NCBI GenBank assembly: GCA_016938675.1
Contig: JAFGUF010000031.1
Span: 62,001 to 126,000, forward strand
Length of the DNA: 64,000 nucleotides
From: Clostridia bacterium
Lineage (GTDB): Bacteria; Bacillota; Clostridia; Christensenellales; UMGS416
Reading direction: 5' to 3'
Shown here one piece after another: positions 35,623-44,093 of this stretch (the stretch's first letter is position 1; each line of letters starts with the position of its first letter). The position numbers and the translations under genes were made by a program. The notes under the pieces are model-generated. The model did no database searches. It saw only the letters and a list, made by a program, of their open reading frames with translations, and was not told the DNA's origin.

Positions 35623-37983
35623 ATGTATTTTGGAAGTGATATTAAGCGAACTATTTATATAAGTCTTTTTGAGAACAATGAGAATATCAATTATAGAAAA
35701 GAATTTGATTTATTAAAAGATAGGATATTCCCTAATATTAATTTATTTAAAAATTTTTTGATGTGCACTCAGAATCAAGAAAGATTTGAATTAGCAAAAA
35801 GAATAGTACAACAATTGTCTTTAGAATCTAATTTTACTCCTTCATATGAATATTATAAAATACTTTTTCGTGCAGAACAAAAGGATAATTTTAATGACAA
35901 ATATATTGGGAAAGATCATTTTATACACATAGTACATCTTTATTTATTCGGAATTTATGTGTTTTTTTATAATAAGAAATTAAGTTCAAGAATTATTAAT
36001 CAACTATCTTATTCTAGAACTAATCAAATGGGTAGTACTGTTCTTGATTCTATAAGGGATTTTGTTAGGTGCTGGAAGTACTTTGTTTTATATCATGACA
36101 TAGGATATATAGCGGAACTTAACGATAGCGCTTCTATAGATTTATTTGAAAAAATGAAAGTTAAGATTGGCACCTCTCTAAATATGCAAACTAGAATAGA
36201 TGTTATTTCACGATTATTTGTTATTGTTTCAAAAGTTTTTGAAAAGAACAGAAATTACTCGGACAATTTATATGAGATGCGGAAATATAATGACAGCCTG
36301 AATAATGGATTTAGATTCGGTGAAGAAATACTAAATAGCATGAAGGATTATTGGCTATTAGAGGATGTAAATGATTTAAGTGATTTAAAATATTTTTTAC
36401 TAGTTTATAGTAAAAATGATTTTTGTATCTTATATAGAAGGAAATACTCAAGAGAAATATTAGCAGCTTATTACAAATATGATGGTATTATTGGTGATAA
36501 AAAAGACAAAGTAAAATTTATAATTAATGAAGGTGCTCTCTCAGATGTATCAGATAAAGATAATAAATTGTTGTATGAATTAAAGCAAAATCCTGAAATT
36601 GTAATATCAAATAAGTATTATAGCTTTGATAATATTGAGATGCTATTTTATGTAGTGGAACCAAAAGACAAATTAGACAAGTATTTAATTCAGAATTTTA
36701 ATAGTGAGTACTTTATAGCTAGAATAAAGAATGAAAGTATAATAGAGTATTTTTACGAAAATGTATCATTTTTGGTTAATGAATGCAGTAAAGGAAATGA
36801 GCTTTCTAGTATTGATGATAGCCTATCAGTAAAAAACTTATACATGAACATATATAAATATGTATATGAGTTTTTAATGTCTCTAGATAATAGAGAAGAA
36901 AAATTATATTTAGAAGTGTTGGAAAAAAGTATTGATGATATTTCCAGCGACTTATTAAGCCAAGTGCTTAAAGAGACTGAAAACATTAATTATGAAGAAG
37001 AGGATTCTTCATATAGCAATATTAATAATGTTATAACAATGTTTTCCAACAAAATGTTCAAGAAACTTGATTTGGTATTAAGGGATGAAGCAAAGAAAAA
37101 GTCAATTATAAAATACTTGTATTTTAAACATGGGAATATTGTAAACATGAGAGACTTTATATTTGAATCCTATAGAAGTTTTAAAACAAAAGAGTTAAAT
37201 TTGAATTTTGATGGAGAAGGAAATAATTTATATTCTTCACCATTATCATTTGAGTCATTTTTTGATGATCTAGATAAATCATTCAAAAGTACAAAACATA
37301 AAAATAATATTGAGCTGTTTAGATGCAGATTTGAAGAATCATATATGAATATTCTGATTAGTTGTGGAATTAGAAAAGAAAATATTTCTTATAATATAAT
37401 AGAATCATATAAAAACCCGCATTCTAAATATGACCATAGTCTTATTTCTACAGAAATATTGTTGACGCATATAAAATATTATTTTTGGTTGCTGAAAAGT
37501 TTTGATAGAAATTCTATAAATCTATTCAATGAACAAATGTCATCAGTTAGTGAAATTATAGAAAAATATTCAGCAACATTACATCATGTTATTTTGGCAG
37601 TTATTATGCACAATATATATCCAGGTAATTTCGAAAAAATTGATAGGGAAGTAGATTATTTAAATTCAAAATTGATTAATTGTAGAATATCACTTACAAA
37701 TTCACCATTTATTTATTTTGCTTGTTTATGTGATAGTTTGCAGACATGGGATAGACCATATTGTAAGAATCCAGCGTTTAATAGGCTTGATGAAACAAAA
37801 AGTTTTTTAAATAATTTTAGTAATATCAAAATAGAAAATGATGAAATTATTATTAAGCTTACGGGATATTCTAACAATGACATTAAGAAAGCTGTTGATA
37901 TGTTTTCATTAGGATTAGATAGCTATTTAAAAAATGCCTCGCTAGTTGTAAAATTTGATACTTCTAGTAGTAGCAATATATGA
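35623..37983 (+). CDS. large protein with two HD-like phosphohydrolase modules
   Basis: This 786-residue protein is AT-rich. The N-terminal module has His99, His102 and His105 (GKDHFIHIVHLYLFG) and His158-Asp159 in LYHDIGY. The C-terminal module has His600, Asp604-His605 (NPHSKYDHS), His654-His655 and His663-Asn664 (HHVILAVIMHNIY), and Asp704 in CDSLQTWDRP. This order of His, HD/HN and late Asp is that of HD metal-dependent phosphohydrolases. The middle (about 200-590) is unrecognised. It probably acts on a nucleotide or RNA substrate (inference). It lies between two element-end copies, so it is mobile cargo. Confidence 0.6.
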   Translation: MYFGSDIKRTIYISLFENNENINYRKEFDLLKDRIFPNINLFKNFLMCTQNQERFELAKRIVQQLSLESNFTPSYEYYKILFRAEQKDNFNDKYIGKDHFIHIVHLYLFGIYVFFYNKKLSSRIINQLSYSRTNQMGSTVLDSIRDFVRCWKYFVLYHDIGYIAELNDSASIDLFEKMKVKIGTSLNMQTRIDVISRLFVIVSKVFEKNRNYSDNLYEMRKYNDSLNNGFRFGEEILNSMKDYWLLEDVNDLSDLKYFLLVYSKNDFCILYRRKYSREILAAYYKYDGIIGDKKDKVKFIINEGALSDVSDKDNKLLYELKQNPEIVISNKYYSFDNIEMLFYVVEPKDKLDKYLIQNFNSEYFIARIKNESIIEYFYENVSFLVNECSKGNELSSIDDSLSVKNLYMNIYKYVYEFLMSLDNREEKLYLEVLEKSIDDISSDLLSQVLKETENINYEEEDSSYSNINNVITMFSNKMFKKLDLVLRDEAKKKSIIKYLYFKHGNIVNMRDFIFESYRSFKTKELNLNFDGEGNNLYSSPLSFESFFDDLDKSFKSTKHKNNIELFRCRFEESYMNILISCGIRKENISYNIIESYKNPHSKYDHSLISTEILLTHIKYYFWLLKSFDRNSINLFNEQMSSVSEIIEKYSATLHHVILAVIMHNIYPGNFEKIDREVDYLNSKLINCRISLTNSPFIYFACLCDSLQTWDRPYCKNPAFNRLDETKSFLNNFSNIKIENDEIIIKLTGYSNNDIKKAVDMFSLGLDSYLKNASLVVKFDTSSSSNI

Positions 37984-38040
37984 TATGTAACGAAAAATAC
38001 ATATTCATGGAAAACCCGTCATCCCCCCTTCGTACAAAAT

Positions 38041-38150
38041 CCGCCAAAAAACCGACTTGAAACCGCCAAGTCGGTTTTGCAACTTCTTAGACGATGCTTC
38101 ACACCATAGATTTAGTGAAATTTCATAGATTTTCTTTGTCTTGTGTGCCC
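38041..38150 (+). repeat. element-end repeat block C
   Basis: CCGCC (38041), CCGAC (38052) and CCGCC (38063) are spaced exactly 11 bp, followed at 38144-38155 by GTGTGCCCAAAT. AACCGCCAAGT is shared with block A at the left end. Confidence 0.65.
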
Positions 38151-38205
38151 AAATTTAATAGACATATTATAGAAAATGTAACAAAATTTACTAATTAGAA
38201 AACGG

Positions 38206-38237
38206 GAACACCAGGTCGACCCATCTTGCCTCTACCA
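38206..38237 (+). other. decayed tmRNA 3' end, probable attR
   Basis: Ungapped comparison with the last 32 bases of ssrA (17514-17545) gives 22 identities by hand count, including GTCGAC-like TCGAC, GCCTC and ACCA at the very end. It is followed within 7 bp by a terminator hairpin. Confidence 0.6.
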
Positions 38238-38243
38238 TTTATA

Positions 38244-38266
38244 ACCGTCTGAATAGGCGGTTTTTT
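38244..38266 (+). terminator. terminator, probably the original ssrA terminator
   Basis: Stem ACCGTC / GGCGGT (one T-G pair) with a 6-nt loop, followed by six T. It is positioned directly after the tmRNA remnant as expected for a displaced ssrA terminator. Confidence 0.65.
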
Positions 38267-38773
38267 AATGTTATTATGGTAGAAATATTAGAGCTAAATA
38301 GAAGACCTATGCATAGATAAATCACATTACTTTATTCCGTAAAATACTTTTAATTACGAGTATGAGATATAGTTGTACCATTTATGCAATTTTAATGGCA
38401 ATAAAATGTTATACTATGTATATCATTATAAGCAATTTATGCTTAAAATGTATCAGGTACATGAAATTTATACGAAATAAATTTTCCTTATCACCAGTCT
38501 TTACAAACCACAAATAAAACGCTCTCCAATCTAATCCAACGCCAGCGAGGTTTAATAGCATAACTTATAAAGTATCTCAGATAATTTCTATTGTTTTAAG
38601 CAAGCGTTCCATTCATAATAAAAGTTCATTCAAATAAAGTGTATAATTAAGTGTTAAACCACTCATATAAAATAGGTATCTGTTTTCTTATCAATTTTTC
38701 GAATAAGAATTAGCATCTAGATCAGTTTGCCTACCACTTAATGCATTATTGCGACGTAATAGCCAAGATTGAG

Positions 38774-39229
38774 ATGAAGATAACTATTGATAATGTGGCC
38801 ACGAAGGAAATAGAGATAATCATAAAAGGGGATGCATCAAGCGGAAAGATGAAGAACCTGATTGATCTATTGAGCAGCGTTGGAGAAGAACGAGTGTCAC
38901 GGAGCGTTATAGGCAAAAGGGACGATCGTGATTATGTGCTGCATATAGATGATGTCGAGAGCTTCTATAGCATTGCATCACAGACATACGCGTATCACAA
39001 GGGAGATGAATATCGCTTGGCTAACAGGCTTTTTGAAGCCGAGCAGATGTATGCCCAATATGGATTTCGCCGGATATCAAAAAGCATATTGTTAAATTGT
39101 AATCATATTAAGTATATTCAGATTGAATTTTCAGGTAATTATTGTGTAGCAACAAAAAGCGACAGAAAGTTAACTATATCTAGGCGGTATGTAGGAGAAG
39201 TGAAGAAGTATATTAAGGAGGAAATGTAA
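38774..39229 (+). CDS. LytTR-type DNA-binding regulator
   Basis: This protein has about 151 residues. The C-terminal LytTR domain (about 55-148) has the pattern DYVLHIDDVESFYSIASQTYAY...RRISKSILLNCNHIKYI. It lacks a receiver domain, as in the small LytTR regulators that pair with DUF3021 membrane proteins. I start it at 38774 (MKITIDNV), where relatives begin; an in-frame ATG at 38741 is possible, and neither has a strong ribosome binding site. The next gene follows 2 bp later. Confidence 0.85.
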   Translation: MKITIDNVATKEIEIIIKGDASSGKMKNLIDLLSSVGEERVSRSVIGKRDDRDYVLHIDDVESFYSIASQTYAYHKGDEYRLANRLFEAEQMYAQYGFRRISKSILLNCNHIKYIQIEFSGNYCVATKSDRKLTISRRYVGEVKKYIKEEM

Positions 39230-39231
39230 TA

Positions 39232-39639
39232 ATGAAAAGAGTAATTGATAGAATATTTGGCGGACTAGGAATAGGCTTTATCGCTACAAATATAATGATG
39301 TATATATTCGCAAGGGATTTAAGCGGGGCGCAGGTGATTAATGCATATATCTTGTGGATGTTCGCTGGAGCTGCTTACGGATTATTATCTTTGCTATATA
39401 ACGCAAAGATGAACAAGGTATTTGTGGTGATGATACATATCATCCTGACTATGAGCATCACTTTTTTTGTGATACTTATTATGGTAAAAAGCATATTCAA
39501 AGTGGATATGTACGTCAACTATTGGGTTGTTGGATTGTTATCATTTGGTATATATATTCTGATTGCGGGCGGTATATACCTATACTTAAGATTAAATGTA
39601 AAAGCACTTAACAAAAAGCTTGCCTTAAGAAAAGATTAA
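39232..39639 (+). CDS. DUF3021 membrane protein
   Basis: This 135-residue protein has four hydrophobic segments and a short basic C-terminal tail. It has the typical N-terminus for the DUF3021 family (RVIDRIFGGLGIGF) and sits directly behind a LytTR gene with an AGGAGG site. Such pairs form LytTR regulatory systems in which the membrane protein inhibits the regulator. Self-control of its own promoter is likely but the operator was not located. Confidence 0.85.
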   Translation: MKRVIDRIFGGLGIGFIATNIMMYIFARDLSGAQVINAYILWMFAGAAYGLLSLLYNAKMNKVFVVMIHIILTMSITFFVILIMVKSIFKVDMYVNYWVVGLLSFGIYILIAGGIYLYLRLNVKALNKKLALRKD

Positions 39640-39785
39640 ATGTTGATTGAGCTATTGGGCGCGGAATTTTGGCTCTGAACTCAGAAAGCAATTGAGGTTA
39701 AAAGTATAAAAATCAACGACACAAGATTTCAAGGTGTTTTATGCTCTGTGTCAAGAAAAAGGTACAATAAAAAAGAAACTTATTA

Positions 39786-39821
39786 AGGTGACTTCTAAAT
39801 TCCATAGGAGTCATCTTTTTT
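39786..39821 (+). terminator. rho-independent terminator
   Basis: A 12-bp stem (AGGTGACTTCTA / TAGGAGTCATCT, two G-U pairs) with a 7-nt loop is followed by five T. It lies in the 305-bp gap before the nucleoside hydrolase gene; the rest of that gap shows only the promoter at 39887-39916. Confidence 0.8.
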
Positions 39822-39886
39822 AGCGCCAATTGAGGGCTTTTGAAGTTACAATATACCTTTATCTATCTCTTTTTGTTATGCTTTTA

Positions 39887-39916
39887 TTGAGTTATAAGGA
39901 ATAAGTATGATATAAT
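39887..39916 (+). promoter_or_regulatory. probable promoter of the nucleoside hydrolase gene
   Basis: TTGAGT (39887-39892), 18 bp spacer, TATAAT (39911-39916), 28 bp before the ATG. Confidence 0.5.
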
Positions 39917-39944
39917 TTAAAAAATAGAATTTCGGGGTATACAT

Positions 39945-40943
39945 ATGAAAGTAGTAAAGAAAATATTAAAAGGGATACTCTTTTTCATCTTATCTATTGT
40001 AGTTTTAGTTGCAGGTTTTTTTGCTATAATTATATTTAATAATAGCAATGGTGAAGACTATACAAAAGATAGCTATGAGGTAAATGAGGAAGATAAAATT
40101 AAGGTGATTTTAGATTGTGACAATTCACTAGGGTCGTTTTGGGAAGTTGATGACGGCTTAGTTCTAAGTTATTTGCTAAACAAACCAGAAGCAGATTTAC
40201 TGGGTGTTACGACAACTTTTGGAAATAGAACCTACGATCATAAATATACTGTTAATATGCTTGAAAAAGCAGGAAGAACAGATATACCAGTATTCAAAGG
40301 TGAACAAACGCCAAATGATGGTATTACGGATGCTGCAATATTTTTAGCAGAAACAGTTGCTATGTATCCCGGAGAAGTAAGTATTATTGCAGCTGGTCCA
40401 GTAGGCAACTTAGCCGCAGCCTATGAATACGATAATAACTTTTATAATAATGTAAAGCAGATAACTGTTATGGGTGGGTATACAGAGGACTTGACCATGG
40501 GTAACAGAGAGATAGATGAATTGAATTTATCTGCTGACTATAAAGCTACATATGAAATGATAAATAGCGGTGCAAATGTAACAATAATGACAGGACAGGC
40601 ATGCTTAGATGCTCCATTTAAATTCAGTGATTTTAAAAAATTGAAATACTTTCCTGCTGATTGGGAATTTTTCTGTGCCTTCTGGACGGTATTAAACAAA
40701 GTTGGAACTGGTAATAATTATTTTGTAGTGTGGGATATGCTTCCAACTATTTATATGTTCCATCCAGAGTATTTTGAAGATAATTATATCTATATCAATT
40801 CAACCTTGGAGGATTTAGAGAAGGGATACTTAAAGATATCTGATAGTGGTGAAGGAGCAAGGATAAACGTACCTGATGGAATCTTCGATACAGAATCATT
40901 TTTTGAAGATATGTTTGTTAATTTAAATAGACAAGGAAGATAG
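39945..40943 (+). CDS. membrane-anchored inosine-uridine nucleoside hydrolase-like protein
   Basis: This 332-residue protein has an N-terminal transmembrane anchor (about 10-31) followed by a nucleoside hydrolase fold. The first metal loop reads DCDNSLGSFWEVDDGL: the usual D-x-D...DD set is present but separated by about six extra residues. The family motifs GVTTTFGN, IPVFKGEQTP and AAGPVGNLA are recognisable. It would cleave nucleosides or related N-glycosides outside the membrane. It is a single gene with its own promoter. Substrate cannot be predicted. Confidence 0.82.
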   Translation: MKVVKKILKGILFFILSIVVLVAGFFAIIIFNNSNGEDYTKDSYEVNEEDKIKVILDCDNSLGSFWEVDDGLVLSYLLNKPEADLLGVTTTFGNRTYDHKYTVNMLEKAGRTDIPVFKGEQTPNDGITDAAIFLAETVAMYPGEVSIIAAGPVGNLAAAYEYDNNFYNNVKQITVMGGYTEDLTMGNREIDELNLSADYKATYEMINSGANVTIMTGQACLDAPFKFSDFKKLKYFPADWEFFCAFWTVLNKVGTGNNYFVVWDMLPTIYMFHPEYFEDNYIYINSTLEDLEKGYLKISDSGEGARINVPDGIFDTESFFEDMFVNLNRQGR

Positions 40944-40967
40944 TTTGAAAGATTGAGGTTCAAGTAA

Positions 40968-41023
40968 GGACAAACAGTGCCAGCATAGGGGATAACCTTT
41001 TAGTTTGGCTTGTCCACTTTTTT
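40968..41023 (+). terminator. probable terminator of the nucleoside hydrolase gene
   Basis: Outer stem GGACAA / TTGTCC encloses a large partly paired loop and is followed by ACTTTTTT. Weaker than the other terminators in the window. Confidence 0.5.
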
Positions 41024-41177
41024 ATTATATGGCGCAGTCTCTCTGGTGCCATTACCATACATAGATATTACCCGCAATATCCTAGCAATAAAAATAGTAC
41101 GCTAAGAACCCCTACCCCTAAACAACACATTAATATATAATTAAACTATAAACAAAATCACACTCAGGAGGCATATT

Positions 41178-41849
41178 ATTATAATACCAGTAATCCTTGC
41201 AGGTGTATGCGCGCTAAGCGCGGCTTTCTTTATCTGGACAGAGTACAACTGGCCGCAGAAAAGAACGCTTATTACAAAAGGTATAACTTCGCTGCTTTTT
41301 ATCGCAATCGGTGTAACGGGATACTATATAATGAAGACTCCGGGAGAGTATGCGCTATGGATAATTGCCGCGCTTATAATGGGCCTCATTGGTGATTTGT
41401 TTCTGGTGTTTCCTAATATAATTAGAAGCTTCATTCTTGGGCTGGCGGCATTTCTTGTGGGGCAGATAATATATGGAGTTACTTTTTTAAGGTTCGGCGG
41501 ATTTGCGTACTATGATATTATAATCTATGCAGCACTTGTGGGGGCAAGCCTTTTTGCATACAGCAAAAGCAGCCTTAATCTTGGCAAAATGAAGATACCG
41601 GTGCTCTTTTATCTGTTGATTATTTCCTTTATGTACACAATGAGCGTATCGATATTGTATAAGGGCGGCTTTAATCAAATGACAGCAGCACTAATAGTTA
41701 TAGGGGCTACTTTATTTTTAGTTTCAGATATCGTTTTAGCGTTTGTAAGATTTCAAGAGAATGCCAAACCATGCTTAAGAGGCACCAACCTGGCTCTTTA
41801 TTACATCGGGCAGATTTTGCTGGCATTGAGTATATGGACGTTCAAATAG
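41178..41849 (+). CDS. YhhN/TMEM86-type lysoplasmalogenase-like membrane protein, non-AUG start
   Basis: This protein has about 223 residues and about eight transmembrane segments. The family pattern includes the LMGLIGDLFLVF motif (Asp in a membrane helix), FLVGQIIYGVTF and the C-terminal VSDIVLAF...YYIGQILLA. A perfect AGGAGG at 41166-41171 precedes ATT (41178) and ATA (41181), and no ATG, GTG or TTG occurs in frame until 41331, which would remove about 50 residues including the first two helices. An AUU start is therefore likely. YhhN proteins are linked to plasmalogen or lysoplasmalogen hydrolysis, fitting a clostridial membrane. Confidence 0.8.
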   Translation: MIIPVILAGVCALSAAFFIWTEYNWPQKRTLITKGITSLLFIAIGVTGYYIMKTPGEYALWIIAALIMGLIGDLFLVFPNIIRSFILGLAAFLVGQIIYGVTFLRFGGFAYYDIIIYAALVGASLFAYSKSSLNLGKMKIPVLFYLLIISFMYTMSVSILYKGGFNQMTAALIVIGATLFLVSDIVLAFVRFQENAKPCLRGTNLALYYIGQILLALSIWTFK

Positions 41850-41936
41850 AACGAGCTTTGCTGTCCTAATAATATAGAGGGATGTTTCTTGATAGAATCA
41901 TCCCTTTACGTATATATTAATATGTTCAGTAATAGC

Positions 41937-42701
41937 TCAGCAAAAAAATTTTGAAGCAATTAAAATAGCAGCACCTGCGAAAAGGAAAAATAGGCCCATT
42001 ATGTCATCCTGCATTGTCTTTTTGCTTCCATACCTGCTTTGCATCGGCTTATATAATATCCAGAAGACACCGACAGCTGCTAAAACAGCCGCAGAGGCTA
42101 TCTGTACATATTTAATAATGGATTCTCCGTAAAATGCAACAAGGCGTAGAAGGCCGGAGAGCACAGCACCAGTTGTTGCTCCGAAAAACACATAGTACAT
42201 AGGGTGGTCATAGTCGATGGGCTCACTAATTTCCTTTATAGGGACATCTGGGGCAAGTTGTACTAAATCATTTTTAAATTGTTCAAAATTTTCAAGCCCG
42301 TTAATATAGATATTATTCGAGTCAGCTATTCCGATTTTTATTTCTCTTATTGTTTTATTAGTAGTTCTCTTGATTCGAATATCTGTAATATTTTTCACTA
42401 AATACTTTTCTTCTGATTTTTTAAAATATCTCAGGAGTTCAATTTCTGATAAATATACCTTTTTTTTGGATTCAATTTTAAAGGTATTCCTGAAAATGAG
42501 CCATTGCAAAAACAAGACGATTGCTGATATTATCAAAATAGGTAAAGCTAAAAAAGGACGCTTTATTATGAAATCTATACTGCAAATAGAAGCGCTGATG
42601 TAGAAGCAAATTATAAGCCGCATAAATGCATTTAGCCTTCTTTTCATTTCGCTGTTTGAGGCTCTATATTCTTTAAATCCATGGTTTAGATTATTATCCA
42701 T
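41937..42701 (-). CDS. hypothetical membrane protein
   Basis: This 254-residue protein has two N-terminal hydrophobic segments (about 25-42 and 48-65), a soluble middle of about 100 residues, and three hydrophobic segments in the C-terminal part. The middle resembles a PH-like domain (KKVYLSEIELLRYF...ITDIRIKR), typical of small bacterial membrane proteins. The ATG at 42701 follows GAGAGGTG; an in-frame ATG 39 bp earlier lacks a site. No family assigned with confidence. Confidence 0.65.
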   Translation of the reverse strand: MDNNLNHGFKEYRASNSEMKRRLNAFMRLIICFYISASICSIDFIIKRPFLALPILIISAIVLFLQWLIFRNTFKIESKKKVYLSEIELLRYFKKSEEKYLVKNITDIRIKRTTNKTIREIKIGIADSNNIYINGLENFEQFKNDLVQLAPDVPIKEISEPIDYDHPMYYVFFGATTGAVLSGLLRLVAFYGESIIKYVQIASAAVLAAVGVFWILYKPMQSRYGSKKTMQDDIMGLFFLFAGAAILIASKFFC

Positions 42702-43006
42702 ACGTTCACCTCTCGGCTTTTTATTATATTGTAGCAGCAATGGAAAATTATATCAATCCTAATCTTTGTATGGACTTATAAATAATAAAATAAAATTGCA
42801 GTAGGGCTGTTAAGACATTATTCAGTTGATTTCTTGCATAATGAAGTAACGAGTAATATAATTATTGTATATTTGCATATTAAATAGAAATTCAGTAGGA
42901 AAGGAGATTATAAGCAGAATTAATTCGTAAATAAATGACTATTTAAAATTTCCATAGATGGACAGACAAAAACTACGCAATGTATTTTAATAAGGGAGGT
43001 AGACCT

Positions 43007-44065
43007 ATGAAATGTAGAAACTGCGGAGAAGATAATGCACCTGGTGCAAAGTTTTGCAACAGCTGCGGCAAACCGATGGAGCAAGTTGAAATAAAGAAAG
43101 ATGAAACTTTGCAGCCTGAAAAAAGCAGCCCACCGGTTAACAAAAACAAGCTATTGCCTATAATAATTGCGCTGCTAACAGTACTAGCAGCTCTCATAGT
43201 TGTTTTGATTATAATTTTGACTAGCACAGGAAACGTAGAGGGGAAATGGTATAGCCCGGCAATGGAGAGAGTGCTTGAATTCAGAGATGACAATGAGGTA
43301 ATAATGTATACACCCCAAGGAGCGCAAATTGGAAAATATACATACAGCAGCCAAAGCGAGGGCGGCACATTGCAGTTTTTTGGAGAAGAATACAGCTTTC
43401 AGGCAGAAGATGGAAGCATTACTGTGTACGGCAGCTCAGGGGACTCAGAGACATATGTAAAAATGGATGATAACTCTGATATTGAATCAATTATAACAAT
43501 GAAAGAGGAAACAGCTCAGCCTACGGAAGCTCCTGCTGTGGCAACTCCCACCGCTGAGCCGCAGGTATCGGATACAAACACTTCCGAGCCTACGCCTACT
43601 GCTACAGCCACGCCAACGAATTCTCCTACTGCCACACCCACTGTCACACCCACTGCCACACCGTCTGCGGCTCCTGGGTCAACACCGACACCAATGATAT
43701 GGTTTACTATTAACCCGACATACATTCCGTTGAATACGCCAACGCCGTTTATATTGCTTACGCTTTATCCTATTATACCATTATACACTCCCTCGCCTAA
43801 TGCGGATATATTGGGTACGTGGTACAGCAAAACAGGCACTGATGGAGTATTTGTGTTTACGGATGATTTCAGGTATTCATTTGACGCAAGCGGTGGCGGA
43901 GTGCTTTATACAAGCGGCGACTTTAGCTACGATAACGCAAATGACAAGGGCAAGCTTTATCCTGATTTTACATTAATATCAAAGACATTTACATACAATG
44001 TATCAACGGATGAAATAACAATTGACGGAGTTAAGTATACCCAGACATTTGTGCCGCAGTCGTGA
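43007..44065 (+). CDS. zinc-ribbon membrane protein with two lipocalin-like domains
   Basis: This protein has 352 residues. An N-terminal zinc ribbon (CRNCGE...CNSCGK, residues 3-25) is followed by a transmembrane segment (about 47-72). One beta-rich domain starts at GKWYS, a Pro/Thr-rich repeat linker (about 175-265) follows, then a second beta domain starts at GTWYS with the same VF.FTDD-like pattern. The two domains look like duplicated lipocalin-type (DUF5640-like) units. The zinc ribbon would be cytoplasmic and the rest outside. The start has GGAGGT 6 nt upstream. The role is unknown, perhaps envelope sensing. Confidence 0.72.
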   Translation: MKCRNCGEDNAPGAKFCNSCGKPMEQVEIKKDETLQPEKSSPPVNKNKLLPIIIALLTVLAALIVVLIIILTSTGNVEGKWYSPAMERVLEFRDDNEVIMYTPQGAQIGKYTYSSQSEGGTLQFFGEEYSFQAEDGSITVYGSSGDSETYVKMDDNSDIESIITMKEETAQPTEAPAVATPTAEPQVSDTNTSEPTPTATATPTNSPTATPTVTPTATPSAAPGSTPTPMIWFTINPTYIPLNTPTPFILLTLYPIIPLYTPSPNADILGTWYSKTGTDGVFVFTDDFRYSFDASGGGVLYTSGDFSYDNANDKGKLYPDFTLISKTFTYNVSTDEITIDGVKYTQTFVPQS

Positions 44066-44093
44066 TACCTATTTACCACATGAAGGACAACTG

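Larger units (their letters stand above)
17546..38237 (+). mobile_element. ssrA-integrated composite genomic island
   Basis: The island starts right after the tmRNA CCA and is bounded on the right by a decayed tmRNA 3' end and a hairpin that is probably the displaced ssrA terminator. It carries a tyrosine integrase, excisionase-like HTH, DUF927-type ATPase, MobC and MOBP-type relaxase, type I restriction-modification, Fic and an HD-protein cassette. No conjugation pore genes are visible, so the first part is best called an integrative mobilizable element. Related end sequences at 34.56-34.93 kb and 38.04-38.24 kb suggest two or more accreted elements (about 17546-34933 and 34934-38237). Confidence 0.7.
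37984..38773. other. non-coding right end of the island and chromosomal junction
   Basis: About 790 bp. It contains repeat block C (38041-38150), the decayed tmRNA 3' end (38206-38237) and a terminator (38244-38266). From 38267 to the LytTR gene the sequence is AT-rich with no recognisable feature. Confidence 0.6.

Noticed and set aside
41207-41395. 62-codon frame upstream of the YhhN-like gene
   Set aside because: It is in another frame from the membrane protein that clearly spans this region, without a ribosome binding site.
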